25,121 nucleotides of DNA, from positions 1 to 25,121 of the forward strand of contig CALAGD010000028.1 of the NCBI GenBank assembly GCA_937891425.1, in the 5' to 3' direction. The notes under the pieces are model-generated. The model saw only the letters and a list, made by a program, of their open reading frames with translations. It did no database searches and was not told the DNA's origin. The position numbers and the translations under genes are program-made. Shown one piece after another: positions 10,223 to 21,126 of this stretch (position 1 is the first letter of the stretch; each line of letters begins with the position of its first letter). This DNA is from an uncultured Pigmentiphaga sp. (lineage in GTDB: Bacteria; Pseudomonadota; Gammaproteobacteria; Burkholderiales; Burkholderiaceae_B).

Positions 10223-11482
10223 TTAGCCGCGCGTCTGTCCGTCGCCCACCAGTACCCACTTGAGGGTGGTGAGGCCTTGAAGTCCTACCGGGCCACGCGC
10301 ATGCAACTTGTTGGTGGAGATGCCGATCTCGGCGCCCAGGCCGTATTCGAACCCGTCGGCAAAGCAGGTAGGCAGGTTCACCATGACCGAACTGGAGTCG
10401 ACCTCGCGCTGGAAGCGCCGGGCGTTGCCGAGATGTTCGGTGACGATGGAGTCGGTGTGGTGCGAGCCCCAACGCTCGATGTGGTCGATGGCCTCGTCGA
10501 GCGTGTCGACCACGCGAACTGCGAGGACGGGCGCCAGGTATTCGGTGGCCCAGTCTTCTTCAGTGGCCGCCATGGCGTCGGGCACCAGCGCGCGCGTGCG
10601 TTCGCATCCGCGCAGTTTCACCTTGAACTCGCGCATGCGTTCGGCGAATTGCGGCAGGAAATCGGCGGCAATGCCTGCATGTACGAGCAGGGTTTCCATG
10701 GTGCCGCAAATGCCATAACGGTAGGTCTTGGCATTCACCGCAACGGTGAGGGCCTTGTTCAGGTCGGCATGCTCGTCGATGAAGACGTGGCAATTGCCAT
10801 CGAGATGCTTGATGAGAGGCACGCGTGCCTCGCGCTCGAGCGCGGCGATCAGGCCCTTGCCGCCGCGCGGGACGATGACGTCGACGTATTCGGTCAGGGT
10901 GGCCAGCCCGGTGACAGCGGCGCGGTCGGTGGTGGGCACGATCTGCACTGCGTCGGCGGGCAGATTGGCCCGTTCGAGCCCCTGGCGCACGATCTTGCTG
11001 AGCACCATGTTTGAGTGCAGGGCCTCAGAGCCGCCACGCAGTATGGCGGCGTTCCCCGACTTCAGGCACAGGGCGGCAGCATCGATGGTGACGTTGGGAC
11101 GCGACTCGTAAATGATGCCGATGACGCCAATGGGGCTGCGCATCTGACCCACCAGCATGCCGTTCGGGCGCGGCCGGACGTTGATGATCTCGCCTACCGG
11201 GTCGGACATGTCGGCAATCTGCCGCAGCCCTTTCGCCATGAGGTCGATGGTCTTGTCGGAAATGTTCAGGCGGTCGACCATGGCGGACGGCAACCCCCGT
11301 TCGCGCGCTGCTTCCAGGTCGCGTGCGTTCTCGGCCTTGATCTCATCGCGCGAGCCTTCAAGCAGCTCGGCCATGGTGCGCAAGGCAGCGGCCTTGGCGG
11401 CATCGGGGGCGGCGGCCATCTTGCGGGCCGCAGCCTTGGCCTGTCGTCCAAGAGTGGTCAGCAGAGTATTCAGTTCAGTCAT
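10223..11482 (-). CDS. proA: Gamma-glutamyl phosphate reductase
   Basis: A 419-residue NADPH-dependent enzyme of the aldehyde dehydrogenase superfamily. It reduces gamma-glutamyl phosphate to glutamate semialdehyde, the second step of proline synthesis. The catalytic Cys is C259 in YRYGICGTMETLL. Other matches are IGVIGIIYESRPNVT (118-132), the glycine-rich ILRGGSEA (147-154) and HLDGNCHVFID. Length matches E. coli ProA (417). The ATG (11480-11482) overlaps the holA stop by four bases (ATGA). proB, its usual partner, is not in the window; the leuS-lptE-holA-proA order is common in betaproteobacteria. Confidence 0.97.
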   Translation of the reverse strand: MTELNTLLTTLGRQAKAAARKMAAAPDAAKAAALRTMAELLEGSRDEIKAENARDLEAARERGLPSAMVDRLNISDKTIDLMAKGLRQIADMSDPVGEIINVRPRPNGMLVGQMRSPIGVIGIIYESRPNVTIDAAALCLKSGNAAILRGGSEALHSNMVLSKIVRQGLERANLPADAVQIVPTTDRAAVTGLATLTEYVDVIVPRGGKGLIAALEREARVPLIKHLDGNCHVFIDEHADLNKALTVAVNAKTYRYGICGTMETLLVHAGIAADFLPQFAERMREFKVKLRGCERTRALVPDAMAATEEDWATEYLAPVLAVRVVDTLDEAIDHIERWGSHHTDSIVTEHLGNARRFQREVDSSSVMVNLPTCFADGFEYGLGAEIGISTNKLHARGPVGLQGLTTLKWVLVGDGQTRG

Positions 11483-12432
11483 GGGTATGCACGGGGGGAA
11501 ACGGTTCGGCGAGTCAGGCTCAATGCAAGGCCGGTGAGCTCGGTCCAGACGTCCAGGCGGCCCGGGGCCTTCAGGCCCTTGATCAGTCGATCAATGTCAT
11601 GGGCATGGCGAACGGCAGCCGGGCTGGCCTGTTCTGCATGACGGCCCCAGGCCTGGGTAATTGCCCATAATACCAAGAGTGGCGCTTCGCCTTCGGCCTG
11701 CAGACCGTCGAGCATGCGTACCACGCGCCGAGCATCGCCTGCCAGGATGGCGTCGCGCAGGTTGAACGCGTTGTAGCGCGCGACGTTCATCACTGCCTCC
11801 TGCACCTGGGCTGCGGTCAGCGGCCCGGGCGGATAAATGAGGCTGAGCTTCATGATTTCCTGGTGGGCCGCCAGCAGGTTGCCTTCGACCCGGTCGGCGA
11901 TCCATTGCAAGGTGGCGTTGTCAGTGCTCTGCCCCTGGGCCGCCAGACGCGTCCCGATCCAGGCCGGCAGGCGGCTGCGATCAATAGTGGGAATGTCGAC
12001 CAGCACGCCGTGGCGGGTGAGGGCAGTGAACCAGGGCGTGGCGCGCATGGCTCGATCGATGCGTGGCAATTGCACCACCGCCAGCGTGTCGCCCTGCGGC
12101 ACCTGCCCGATCTCCTCGGCCAGGCGAATCAGCGCATCGCTACCGGTCTTGCCGGGCTTGCCCGTGGGCAGGCGTACTTCGAGCAGGCGGCGTTCGCCGA
12201 ACAGCGAAGCACTGCTGGTGCCGGCCGTGAGTGCGCTCCAGTCGCTGCGGGCGTCCATCACCAGGGAAGTGCGTTCGGTATACCCTGCAGCGCGGGCCGC
12301 CGCACGGATGCCGTCGCCGGCCTCGATCACCAGCAGGGGTTCATCCCCCGCCAGGACATACAGAGGGGCAAGCTCCCTGGCTTGTTTCAGGTGCGAGGCA
12401 AGCTGCTCGGGCGTGAGCGTGCGCGTGGCCAT
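11479..12432 (-). CDS. holA: DNA polymerase III delta subunit
   Basis: A 317-residue clamp-loader subunit that opens the beta sliding clamp during loading onto primed DNA. The N-terminal part (MATRTLTPEQLASHLKQ...LYVLAGDEPLL) has the usual start of the family, including the GDEPLL turn before the first helix. ERRLLEVRLPTGKPG and a central KLSLIYPPGPLTAAQVQEAV segment also fit. HolA is poorly conserved overall, so the call leans partly on its place between lptE and proA, which is standard in this group. It is slightly shorter than E. coli HolA (343). The upstream gap to lptE is 15 bases. Confidence 0.93.
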   Translation of the reverse strand: MATRTLTPEQLASHLKQARELAPLYVLAGDEPLLVIEAGDGIRAAARAAGYTERTSLVMDARSDWSALTAGTSSASLFGERRLLEVRLPTGKPGKTGSDALIRLAEEIGQVPQGDTLAVVQLPRIDRAMRATPWFTALTRHGVLVDIPTIDRSRLPAWIGTRLAAQGQSTDNATLQWIADRVEGNLLAAHQEIMKLSLIYPPGPLTAAQVQEAVMNVARYNAFNLRDAILAGDARRVVRMLDGLQAEGEAPLLVLWAITQAWGRHAEQASPAAVRHAHDIDRLIKGLKAPGRLDVWTELTGLALSLTRRTVSPRAYP

Positions 12433-12447
12433 GGTGACGATCCGTTG

Positions 12448-12993
12448 CTAGCGGTTGCCGTTCTGTTCCTGGCGCACGACTTCTTCGGTGGCGATGCGTG
12501 TTTCGGTTGAGCCAAGCCGGTTGACGATGCGCTGGGTCAGATTGGCCTGCATGTTCTCGTAGAGCATTTCGGCTTCAGCTTCTTTTGCCTGTGCCACATT
12601 GTCGTCGTAAGGGAGCGAACGCATCGCAGTGAGTGTCGTGGGCGGCACCACCAGCTCACCCCGTGCATCGATCACCTGGAAGGTCAGGCGCAGCGTCAGT
12701 TCGTATTCCTGAACGCGGCCCTGAGCGGTCAGCGCAATCTCGCGACGATCCCGCTCCACATCGAGAATCTGCAGCTGGACTTCAGCGTCGCCAGGGCGCT
12801 CGACGATGCGGACACTGGGCGACGCTGCCTGGATGTAGCGGCGCAGCTGCGCGCCAAAGCGGGTATTGGGCGGTACGTTGATGTACAGGCTGGAGAAGGG
12901 AAGTTCGATCGGGCCACGCAGCTTGAACCCGCACGCGGCCAGGGTGGCACCGCACAGGCTCACCAGCAGGGCGCGACGTGCGGTGCTGACCAT
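12448..12993 (-). CDS. lptE: LPS-assembly lipoprotein
   Basis: An outer-membrane lipoprotein that plugs LptD and completes lipopolysaccharide transport to the surface. With the ATG at 12991-12993 it has 181 residues; a TTG at 13000-13002 would add three. I prefer the ATG because the signal peptide MVSTARRALLVSLCGATLAAC is then ideal, with lipobox LAAC and the lipidated Cys at residue 21. The mature part starts GFKLRG, the characteristic opening of LptE, followed by a LPFSSLYINVPP beta-strand segment. It lies directly after leuS and before holA, its conserved position. The LptD partner is not in the window. Confidence 0.95.
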   Translation of the reverse strand: MVSTARRALLVSLCGATLAACGFKLRGPIELPFSSLYINVPPNTRFGAQLRRYIQAASPSVRIVERPGDAEVQLQILDVERDRREIALTAQGRVQEYELTLRLTFQVIDARGELVVPPTTLTAMRSLPYDDNVAQAKEAEAEMLYENMQANLTQRIVNRLGSTETRIATEEVVRQEQNGNR

Positions 12994-12998
12994 GGCGC

Positions 12999-15668
12999 TC
13001 AACCCACCACGTTGACGAGTTTGCCGGGCACCACGATGACGCGCTTGATGGGCCGCCCTTCGAGGAAGCGCGCAACGGCTTCGTGTGCGGTCGCCGCTGC
13101 CTCGATGGCTTCGCGTGCGGCCGCGCTGGGAACACGCACGGCCCCCCGCACCTTGCCGTTGACCTGCAGCACCAGTTCGATCTCGTCGAGCACCAGGGCG
13201 CTTTCATCGACCTCGGGCCACGGGGCATCGAGGATGTCGCCGTAGGTGTCGGCATAGCCAAGGTCGCGCCACAGCTGCCAGGTGATGTGCGGCACCACCG
13301 GGTAAAGCAGACGTAGCAGGATGCTCATGCCTTCGGCCAGCGCATCGTCGAGCATGACGGCGGGCTCGCCCTTGGCGGCGTCTTCCAGCGAGTTCAGCAG
13401 CTTCATGCCGGCCGAGACCACGGTGTTGTACTGCATGCGCTGGTAGTCGTAATCGGCCTGCTTGAGCACGGTGTGGACGTCGCGGCGCAGCTCCTTGGCC
13501 CGGGACGAGGCATTGTCCCAGGAGACCGGCTGCGGTTTCAGCTGCAGGCGGTCGCGGCAGGCATGGGCAACCGACCAGAGCCGGCGCAGGAAGCGGTGCG
13601 AGCCTTCCAGGGTGGAGTCGGACCACTCCAGGTTCTGCTCGGGCGGGCTCGCGAAAATGATGAACAGGCGTGCGGTATCGGCACCCATCTCATCGATGAT
13701 CGTCTGCGGGTCGACTCCGTTGTTCTTGGATTTTGACATCGTGCCGATGCCGCCGTAGTCGACCGGCGAGCCGTCACGCTTCAGGCGGGCCCCGATGATG
13801 GTGCCCTTGGCGTCGTAAACGTTCTCGACCTCATCGGGTGCGAAGTACTCGATGCCGCCGGCGGGCGTGCGCCGCGAATAGATGTGGTTGAGCACCATGC
13901 CCTGGCAGAGAAGGCGCTTGAAGGGTTCGTCGAACTTCACCAGCCCCAGATCGCGCATGACCTTGGTCCAGAAGCGGGCATACAGCAGGTGCAGGACCGC
14001 GTGCTCGATGCCACCGATGTACTGGTCCATCGGCATCCAGTAATCGTTGCGGCTGTCGACCATGGCCTCGCGATTGTCGGGGCACGTGTAGCGCATGAAG
14101 TACCACGACGAATCGACGAAGGTGTCCATGGTGTCGGTTTCGCGGCGTGCCGGCTTGCCGCACTTCGGGCACGTGCACTTGAGGAAAGACTCGCACTTCG
14201 CCAGCGGGTTGCCGGTACCGTCGGGAACCAGGTTCTCGGGCAGAAGTACCGGCAGGTCTTCCTCAGGCACCGGCACGGGGCCGCAGTCGTCGCAGTGGAT
14301 GATGGGAATGGGGGTGCCCCAGTAACGCTGGCGCGAAATGCCCCAGTCGCGCAGGCGGTAGGTAACCTGTTTCTCGCCCAGGCCCATGTCGCGCAGTTCA
14401 GCAGCGATCGCCTCCACGGCTTCCGTGAAGTTCATGCCGTTGAATCGGCCGGAATTGATGAGGCGGCCGGGGGCGTCGACGCCAGGGCGCGCAGCGTAGT
14501 GCTCCTGCCAGCCGTCGGTCGAGAACGGCTTGCCGTCGATCTCGTTGACCTGTTTGATGGGCAGACCATACTTGGTGGCAAACTCGAAATCGCGTTCGTC
14601 GTGTGCCGGCACGGCCATGACGGCGCCGTCACCGTAGGTCATGAGCACGTAGTTGCCCACCCACACGGGCACGGCTTCGCCCGTGAGAGGATGCGTGACG
14701 GCAAGCCCGGTGGGCATGCCGTCCTTCTCGCGGGTAGCCAGCTCGGCCTCCGACACACCGCCTTTGCGGCACTGCTCGATGAAGGCAGCAAGCTCGGGGT
14801 TCGAGGCCGCCGCATGCTGCGCCAGGGGATGTTCCGGCGCGACCGCGCAGAACGTCACGCCCATGATCGTATCGGCCCGCGTGGTGAACACGTAAAGACG
14901 GCCATCCTGGATGAGCTGACCGTTCTGGTCGCGGATGTCGTGGGTGAAGGCGAAACGCACGCCTTCGCTGCGGCCGATCCAGTGCTCCTGCATGAGCCGT
15001 ACGCGTTCCGGCCAACCGTCGAGCTCGTGTTTGACCGCGTGCAGGAGCTCCTCGGCGTACTGCGTGATGCGCAGGTAGTAACCCGGGATCTCTCGTTTCT
15101 CGACCAGAGCTCCCGAACGCCAGCCGCGACCGTCGATGACCTGTTCGTTGGCCAGCACGGTCTGGTCGACCGGGTCCCAGTTCACGATCTGGGTCTTGCG
15201 GTAGGCGATGCCCTTCTCGAGCATCTTGAGGAACAGCCACTGGTTCCACTTGTAATATTCGGGATCACATGCCGCGATTTCTCGTGACCAGTCAATCGCC
15301 AGCCCCATCGCCTGCATCTGCTTCTTCATGTAGGCGATGTTGGAGTATGTCCATTCGGCGGGCGACACCCCAGACTTGATGGCGGCGTTCTCCGCAGGCA
15401 TGCCGAACGCGTCCCAGCCCATGGGCATGAGTACGTTCCATCCCTTCATGCGCAGGTGCCGGGCCATCATGTCGTTGATGGTGTAGTTGCGGACGTGCCC
15501 CATGTGCAGCTTGCCGCTGGGGTAGGGCAGCATGGAGCAGGCGTAGAACTTGGGCTTTTCGGTGCCGTCAGGTTTACGCGCATGTTCCGTGACGCGATAC
15601 GCATCAGTTTCCGCCCAGTGTTTCTGGGCTGCGGCTTCGACCTGGGAAGGAATGTAGCGTTCCTGCAT
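12999..15668 (-). CDS. leuS: Leucyl-tRNA synthetase
   Basis: An 889-residue class I aminoacyl-tRNA synthetase that charges tRNA-Leu. The HIGH motif is HMGH at 55-58 (SGKLHMGHVRNY). The KMSKS motif is MSKSK at about 644-648. An editing (CP1) domain lies between, including the TTRADTIMGVTFCAVAPEHPL region. A zinc-knuckle-like CTCPKCG segment is present before the TMDTFVDSSWYFMRY block. The C-terminal domain ends VIVVPGKLVNVVG, typical of bacterial LeuRS. It is the first gene of the probable leuS-lptE-holA-proA-hemJ-methyltransferase run. Length is close to E. coli LeuS (860). Confidence 0.98.
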   Translation of the reverse strand: MQERYIPSQVEAAAQKHWAETDAYRVTEHARKPDGTEKPKFYACSMLPYPSGKLHMGHVRNYTINDMMARHLRMKGWNVLMPMGWDAFGMPAENAAIKSGVSPAEWTYSNIAYMKKQMQAMGLAIDWSREIAACDPEYYKWNQWLFLKMLEKGIAYRKTQIVNWDPVDQTVLANEQVIDGRGWRSGALVEKREIPGYYLRITQYAEELLHAVKHELDGWPERVRLMQEHWIGRSEGVRFAFTHDIRDQNGQLIQDGRLYVFTTRADTIMGVTFCAVAPEHPLAQHAAASNPELAAFIEQCRKGGVSEAELATREKDGMPTGLAVTHPLTGEAVPVWVGNYVLMTYGDGAVMAVPAHDERDFEFATKYGLPIKQVNEIDGKPFSTDGWQEHYAARPGVDAPGRLINSGRFNGMNFTEAVEAIAAELRDMGLGEKQVTYRLRDWGISRQRYWGTPIPIIHCDDCGPVPVPEEDLPVLLPENLVPDGTGNPLAKCESFLKCTCPKCGKPARRETDTMDTFVDSSWYFMRYTCPDNREAMVDSRNDYWMPMDQYIGGIEHAVLHLLYARFWTKVMRDLGLVKFDEPFKRLLCQGMVLNHIYSRRTPAGGIEYFAPDEVENVYDAKGTIIGARLKRDGSPVDYGGIGTMSKSKNNGVDPQTIIDEMGADTARLFIIFASPPEQNLEWSDSTLEGSHRFLRRLWSVAHACRDRLQLKPQPVSWDNASSRAKELRRDVHTVLKQADYDYQRMQYNTVVSAGMKLLNSLEDAAKGEPAVMLDDALAEGMSILLRLLYPVVPHITWQLWRDLGYADTYGDILDAPWPEVDESALVLDEIELVLQVNGKVRGAVRVPSAAAREAIEAAATAHEAVARFLEGRPIKRVIVVPGKLVNVVG

Positions 15669-15721
15669 GATGTCGGATACGTGTAGGGGCGCACGAGGCG
15701 CGAACGTAGAGCAATCCGGGG

Positions 15722-15727
15722 ATTATA
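15722..15727 (-). promoter_or_regulatory. Candidate leuS promoter -10 element
   Basis: A perfect TATAAT on the minus strand, 54 bases upstream of the leuS ATG. No convincing -35 hexamer lies 16-18 bases further upstream (CCCGGT there), so the element may need an activator or the call may be chance. The rest of the 160-base gap to the thioesterase gene shows nothing else I can name. Confidence 0.45.
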
Positions 15728-15828
15728 CTCAGGCCCCCTTGCGGACCGGGTGTTTGTTCATGCACGCGACCGCGCTGCATGACGGCATGGACGGAAGCTG
15801 GGCCACCGCGCGCGTGGCTGCCGCGCAT

Positions 15829-16266
15829 TCAGTTCGTCGTGGGTGGAATGCGTTCAAGGGACATGATCCGCTCGCGCCAAGGCGCGGGCAGGGGAACGCT
15901 GGTGCGGGCTACTACGTCGGCGTACACGAACACCAGTTCGCCCGTGATCAACAGCTCGTCGCCACGAAATATTCCGCCTGCCATGCCCAGGCTGCTGCGC
16001 CCCAGGCGGGCACAGCGCATGCCGATGTCGAGTTCATCATCGAAGACCGCCGATGCATGGAAATCAATGCTGGCGTGGCGCACGAACATTTCGATGCCCT
16101 GTTCGGCCTGCTGCTGCGGGGTAGGTAACCCGGTGTGGCGCCAGTATTCGGTGAAGGCCACGTCGAAGTACAGCATGTAGTTGGCCATGAACACGACCTT
16201 CTGCATGTCGACTTCGCCCCAGCGCACGCGCAACCGATGGAAGAATGCGAAATCCTCGCGTTTCAT
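15829..16266 (-). CDS. YbgC/4-hydroxybenzoyl-CoA thioesterase-like acyl-CoA thioesterase
   Basis: A 145-residue single hotdog-fold protein that probably hydrolyses acyl-CoA thioesters in the cytoplasm. The N-terminal RLRVRWGEVDMQKVVFMANY aligns with the family pattern RxxWxDxDxxGxVxxxxY; D20 takes the place of the catalytic aspartate. The usual Gly after it is Lys here (MQKVVF), a variant I know from other Burkholderiales members. FHASAVFDDELDIGMRC and ITGELVFVYAD are the expected beta-strand segments. It is not part of a tol-pal cluster, so the E. coli YbgC context does not carry over. Substrate unknown. Confidence 0.85.
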   Translation of the reverse strand: MKREDFAFFHRLRVRWGEVDMQKVVFMANYMLYFDVAFTEYWRHTGLPTPQQQAEQGIEMFVRHASIDFHASAVFDDELDIGMRCARLGRSSLGMAGGIFRGDELLITGELVFVYADVVARTSVPLPAPWRERIMSLERIPPTTN

Positions 16267-16318
16267 CAGCCAGTCTCCTCCTTTTGAATGGTGTCATGTC
16301 CGGCCGTGCGCGCAAGCC

Positions 16319-16357
16319 TGCAACGCATCGGGCGGCTGCCCCGGCGTTGCAGCCGCC
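16319..16357 (-). terminator. Two mutually exclusive hairpins after the site-2 protease gene
   Basis: Hairpin A pairs GGCGGCTGC (16331-16339) with GCAGCCGCC (16349-16357), nine perfect pairs and a nine-base loop. It begins 18 bases after the protease gene's stop. Hairpin B pairs TGCAACGC (16319-16326) with GCGTTGCA (16344-16351), eight perfect pairs. They share bases 16349-16351 and B's arm lies in A's loop, so only one can form. A is the likelier terminator; no U-run follows either. Confidence 0.5.
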
Positions 16358-16375
16358 TGTGTGCCGGGCGCAGGT

Positions 16376-17023
16376 TCACAGGAAAAATCGGATGATGTGC
16401 GCGCCGAGCGTGAGCAGCGGCAGCAGCACGACGCTGAGCGCGCCGGTGAGCAGCAGCACGATCAGGATCGGCATGCCGTAAGGCTCGAGTCGTGAATACG
16501 CATAGGCCGCGCGGTGCGGTAGCAGGCTGAATACGATGCGCCCGCCGTCGAGCGGCGGCAGCGGCAGCAGGTTCAGCGCCATGAGCACTAGGTTGATGTT
16601 CACACCCGCGATGCACATCTCGATGAAGAACGCTTCCTGCACGTGGGCTTCGACCATGAGCTTCAGCGCGATGGCCCACAGGATGGCCTGAAGCAGGTTC
16701 GAGCCCGGGCCCGCCGCCGCGACCCACAGCATGTCGCGCTTGGGGCGGCGCAGGCGGCCGAAGTCGACCGGGACGGGCTTGGCCCAACCAAACAGGAGCC
16801 CGGGCCCACCGAACAGCTTGGTGGTGAACAGGATGACCAGCGGCACCAGGATGGTGCCGATGGGGTCGATATGTCGGATGGGGTTGAGGGTGACCCGGCC
16901 CGCCAGTGCGGCGGTGTTGTCGCCGAACATGCGGGCCACATAGCCGTGGGCGGCTTCGTGCAGGGTAATCGCGAAGATGACCGGGATGGCGTAGACCGCG
17001 ATGGTTTGAATGAGGGATTCCAT
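16376..17023 (-). CDS. Site-2 protease family protein (M50 zinc metalloprotease)
   Basis: A 215-residue multi-spanning membrane protein. The zinc motif HEAAH is at residues 22-26 (ITLHEAAHGYVA). The third ligand lies in NLLPLPPLDGGRI, with N151 and D159 matching the NxxPxxxLDG signature. The GWAKPVPVD segment is typical of the short S2P subgroup (YwhC-like), which has no PDZ domain. Such enzymes cut substrates within the membrane; the substrate of this subgroup is not established. The ATG (17021-17023) follows the YciO gene by 24 bases, so they are probably cotranscribed. The stop is followed by a strong hairpin. Confidence 0.92.
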   Translation of the reverse strand: MESLIQTIAVYAIPVIFAITLHEAAHGYVARMFGDNTAALAGRVTLNPIRHIDPIGTILVPLVILFTTKLFGGPGLLFGWAKPVPVDFGRLRRPKRDMLWVAAAGPGSNLLQAILWAIALKLMVEAHVQEAFFIEMCIAGVNINLVLMALNLLPLPPLDGGRIVFSLLPHRAAYAYSRLEPYGMPILIVLLLTGALSVVLLPLLTLGAHIIRFFL

Positions 17024-17047
17024 CCGTCGATTGTAGCGGTCGCCGCT

Positions 17048-17674
17048 TCAGGTGACGATGCCCAGCGATGCGGGGTCGCCCCGACCGTTGCGCGTAACTA
17101 CCGGAGCCGGACCGGTGAGGTCGACCACGGTCGTGGGTTCGTTCGGACAACCGCCCGCTTCGATGACGGCGGCCAGCGCATGCTTGTAGCGCTGATAGAT
17201 TTCTTCCGGATCGTTCAGGGGGATGTCTTCGCCTGCCGGGATGAGCGTGCTGGACATCAACGGCCCGGTTTCTGCCAGCAGCCCGAGTACGACGGGGTGT
17301 TCCGGCACGCGCAGGCCGACCGTCTTGCGCGAGGGGTGGGCCAGGCGCCGTGGCACGTCGCGTGTGGCTTCCAGGATGAAGGTAAACGGACCGGGCGTGC
17401 CCAGCTTCAGCAAACGGTACTGGGCGTTGTCCACACGCGCGAGCTGCCCCAGTTCGGAGAGATCGCGCACGAGCAGCGCAAGGTGCTGCTTTTCGTCGAT
17501 ACCGCGGAGGCGGCGGATCGTGTCCACCCCTTCCTTGTTGTCCAGCGCCGCGACGAAGGCATAGCTGGAGTCGGTTGGGACAGCAAGGATGCCGCCTTCG
17601 CGAATGAGGTCGGCGGCTTGCCGCAGAAGCCGGGTTTGCGGGTTGGTGGGATGAACAGAGAAGTACTGTGCCAT
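17048..17674 (-). CDS. YciO/Sua5/YrdC family protein (L-threonylcarbamoyladenylate synthase-like)
   Basis: A 208-residue protein with the YrdC fold. It opens with FSVHPTNPQTRLLRQAADLIREGGILAVPTDSSYAF and has RRLRGIDEKQHLALLVRDLSEL and TPGPFTFILEATRDVPRRL. These follow E. coli YciO more closely than TsaC. TsaC/Sua5 makes threonylcarbamoyl-AMP for the t6A37 modification of tRNA; YciO has the same fold but its role is less certain, so a t6A function should not be assumed. The start is the ATG at 17672-17674. It sits upstream of the site-2 protease gene in the same direction, a pairing common in Burkholderiales. Confidence 0.9.
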   Translation of the reverse strand: MAQYFSVHPTNPQTRLLRQAADLIREGGILAVPTDSSYAFVAALDNKEGVDTIRRLRGIDEKQHLALLVRDLSELGQLARVDNAQYRLLKLGTPGPFTFILEATRDVPRRLAHPSRKTVGLRVPEHPVVLGLLAETGPLMSSTLIPAGEDIPLNDPEEIYQRYKHALAAVIEAGGCPNEPTTVVDLTGPAPVVTRNGRGDPASLGIVT

Positions 17675-17708
17675 AGCGTCTTGCCTCCGTAGTCGGCAAC
17701 TGTCGCCG

Positions 17709-17724
17709 TTCGTCTTATGACGAA
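17709..17724. repeat. Inverted repeat between tusA-like and yciO-like genes
   Basis: TTCGTC (17709-17714) and GACGAA (17719-17724) are perfectly complementary around TTAT. It lies 37 bases after the TusA-like stop and 34 bases before the YciO-like start codon. It may be a weak terminator or an operator; no T-run is present. Confidence 0.4.
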
Positions 17725-17761
17725 ATGTCCGCGCGCCGTGCGAACCTTTCGTACATTCATA

Positions 17762-18028
17762 CTACCTTCTTCTGAGGTAGTGCATGAACTGTTTTCCGCG
17801 CTGTTCCTGCTTTAGCAGGGTGTTGCCCGTCTGCCGGCAAAACGCCTGGAAATCGTTTACGGAGTTGGGGTCGGTCGCCACCACTTCGAGTATCTGCCCG
17901 CTCTGCATGGTGGCCAGCGCCTTCTTCGCGCGCAAAATGGGCAGGGGGCAGGTCAGGCCGCTGGTATCGATGGATACGTCAGCCTGGGCGGGGATGCCCT
18001 GAAAGGAGAGGTCTTCGCCGGCACTCAT
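17762..18028 (-). CDS. TusA-family sulfurtransferase
   Basis: An 88-residue SirA/TusA-fold protein. The persulfide-carrying Cys is C27 in the LTCPLPILRAKKAL signature (CPxP). The rest (GQILEVVATDPNSVNDFQAFCRQTGNTLL) matches the family from end to end. TusA passes sulfur from IscS toward 2-thiouridine of tRNA and other acceptors. In many betaproteobacteria such paralogues serve other sulfur pathways, so I give no symbol. It follows alaS at 139 bases, same strand; alaS/tusA adjacency would suit tRNA-related sulfur transfer, but that is only suggestive. Confidence 0.92.
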   Translation of the reverse strand: MSAGEDLSFQGIPAQADVSIDTSGLTCPLPILRAKKALATMQSGQILEVVATDPNSVNDFQAFCRQTGNTLLKQEQRGKQFMHYLRRR

Positions 18029-18126
18029 GTGGAATGGCCTGTAGTGCGTTACACGAACACGCTATGTTGCTTCCGGTGCGCACGCATGCCTTGCCGGTAC
18101 GTGCGCGCCGTAAGTTCTCTGGAAGG

Positions 18127-18156
18127 GCGCCGGCTTGCCCATGGGCGCACCGGCGC
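18127..18156 (-). terminator. Candidate hairpin after alaS
   Basis: GCGCCGG (18127-18133) pairs with CCGGCGC (18150-18156), with further inner pairing of GCCC and GGGC. It starts 11 bases beyond the alaS stop. No U-rich tail is visible. Confidence 0.4.
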
Positions 18157-18167
18157 AGCAGGATGGC

Positions 18168-20819
<2,652 letters not shown>

Positions 20820-21126
20820 GGAGGTGCCAGGCTGGCCGGAGCAATCCGGATGTTAGCAATCAAACATTCAATTATAGGTTCCCCCAACTGAACCTTTTCA
20901 TAGGATACGCCTGCTGCGGTGCACATGGGGTACAAGCGTCGCGCGGCGACATCAGCTGTGGCACCGCCTCCGGCAGTTGAGGATGCCTCACACTATAACC
21001 AAACGTAACCATGACTGTCAGGCTGGTCGCTCGGCCGCTGAGGATGGCACGGTGTTTGCCGCTGCAGTTGGCGTAGCCTGTGCCGTGTTGCCCCGCGTTC
21101 CCGAACCTGAGCCAGAAGGAGACACC
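20820..21126. other. Divergent intergenic region between alaS and the putA remnant
   Basis: About 307 bases. It contains the alaS -10 element near the left end and a possible plus-strand -10 (TATAAC, 20994-20999) for the putA remnant, without a clear -35. A frame open from TTG at 20977 runs into putA, but its first 50 residues resemble nothing and lack a ribosome binding site. I regard it as noncoding leader. Confidence 0.5.
20871..20876 (-). promoter_or_regulatory. Candidate alaS promoter -10 element
   Basis: A perfect TATAAT on the minus strand, 52 bases upstream of the alaS ATG. About 18 bases further upstream is TGAAAA, a weak -35. This places the start point near 20864 with a leader of roughly 45 bases. 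Confidence 0.5.

Noticed and set aside
13884..15287. A 467-codon plus-strand open frame opposite leuS
   Set aside because: Antisense to leuS; no ribosome binding site or recognisable domain.
16266..17699. A 477-codon minus-strand open frame spanning the site-2 protease and YciO genes
   Set aside because: It is an out-of-frame, Arg/Pro/His-rich shadow of two clear genes.
20977..21126. An N-terminal extension of the putA fragment from TTG at 20977
   Set aside because: These 50 codons resemble no PutA sequence and have no ribosome binding site, while the GTG at 21127 has a strong one.
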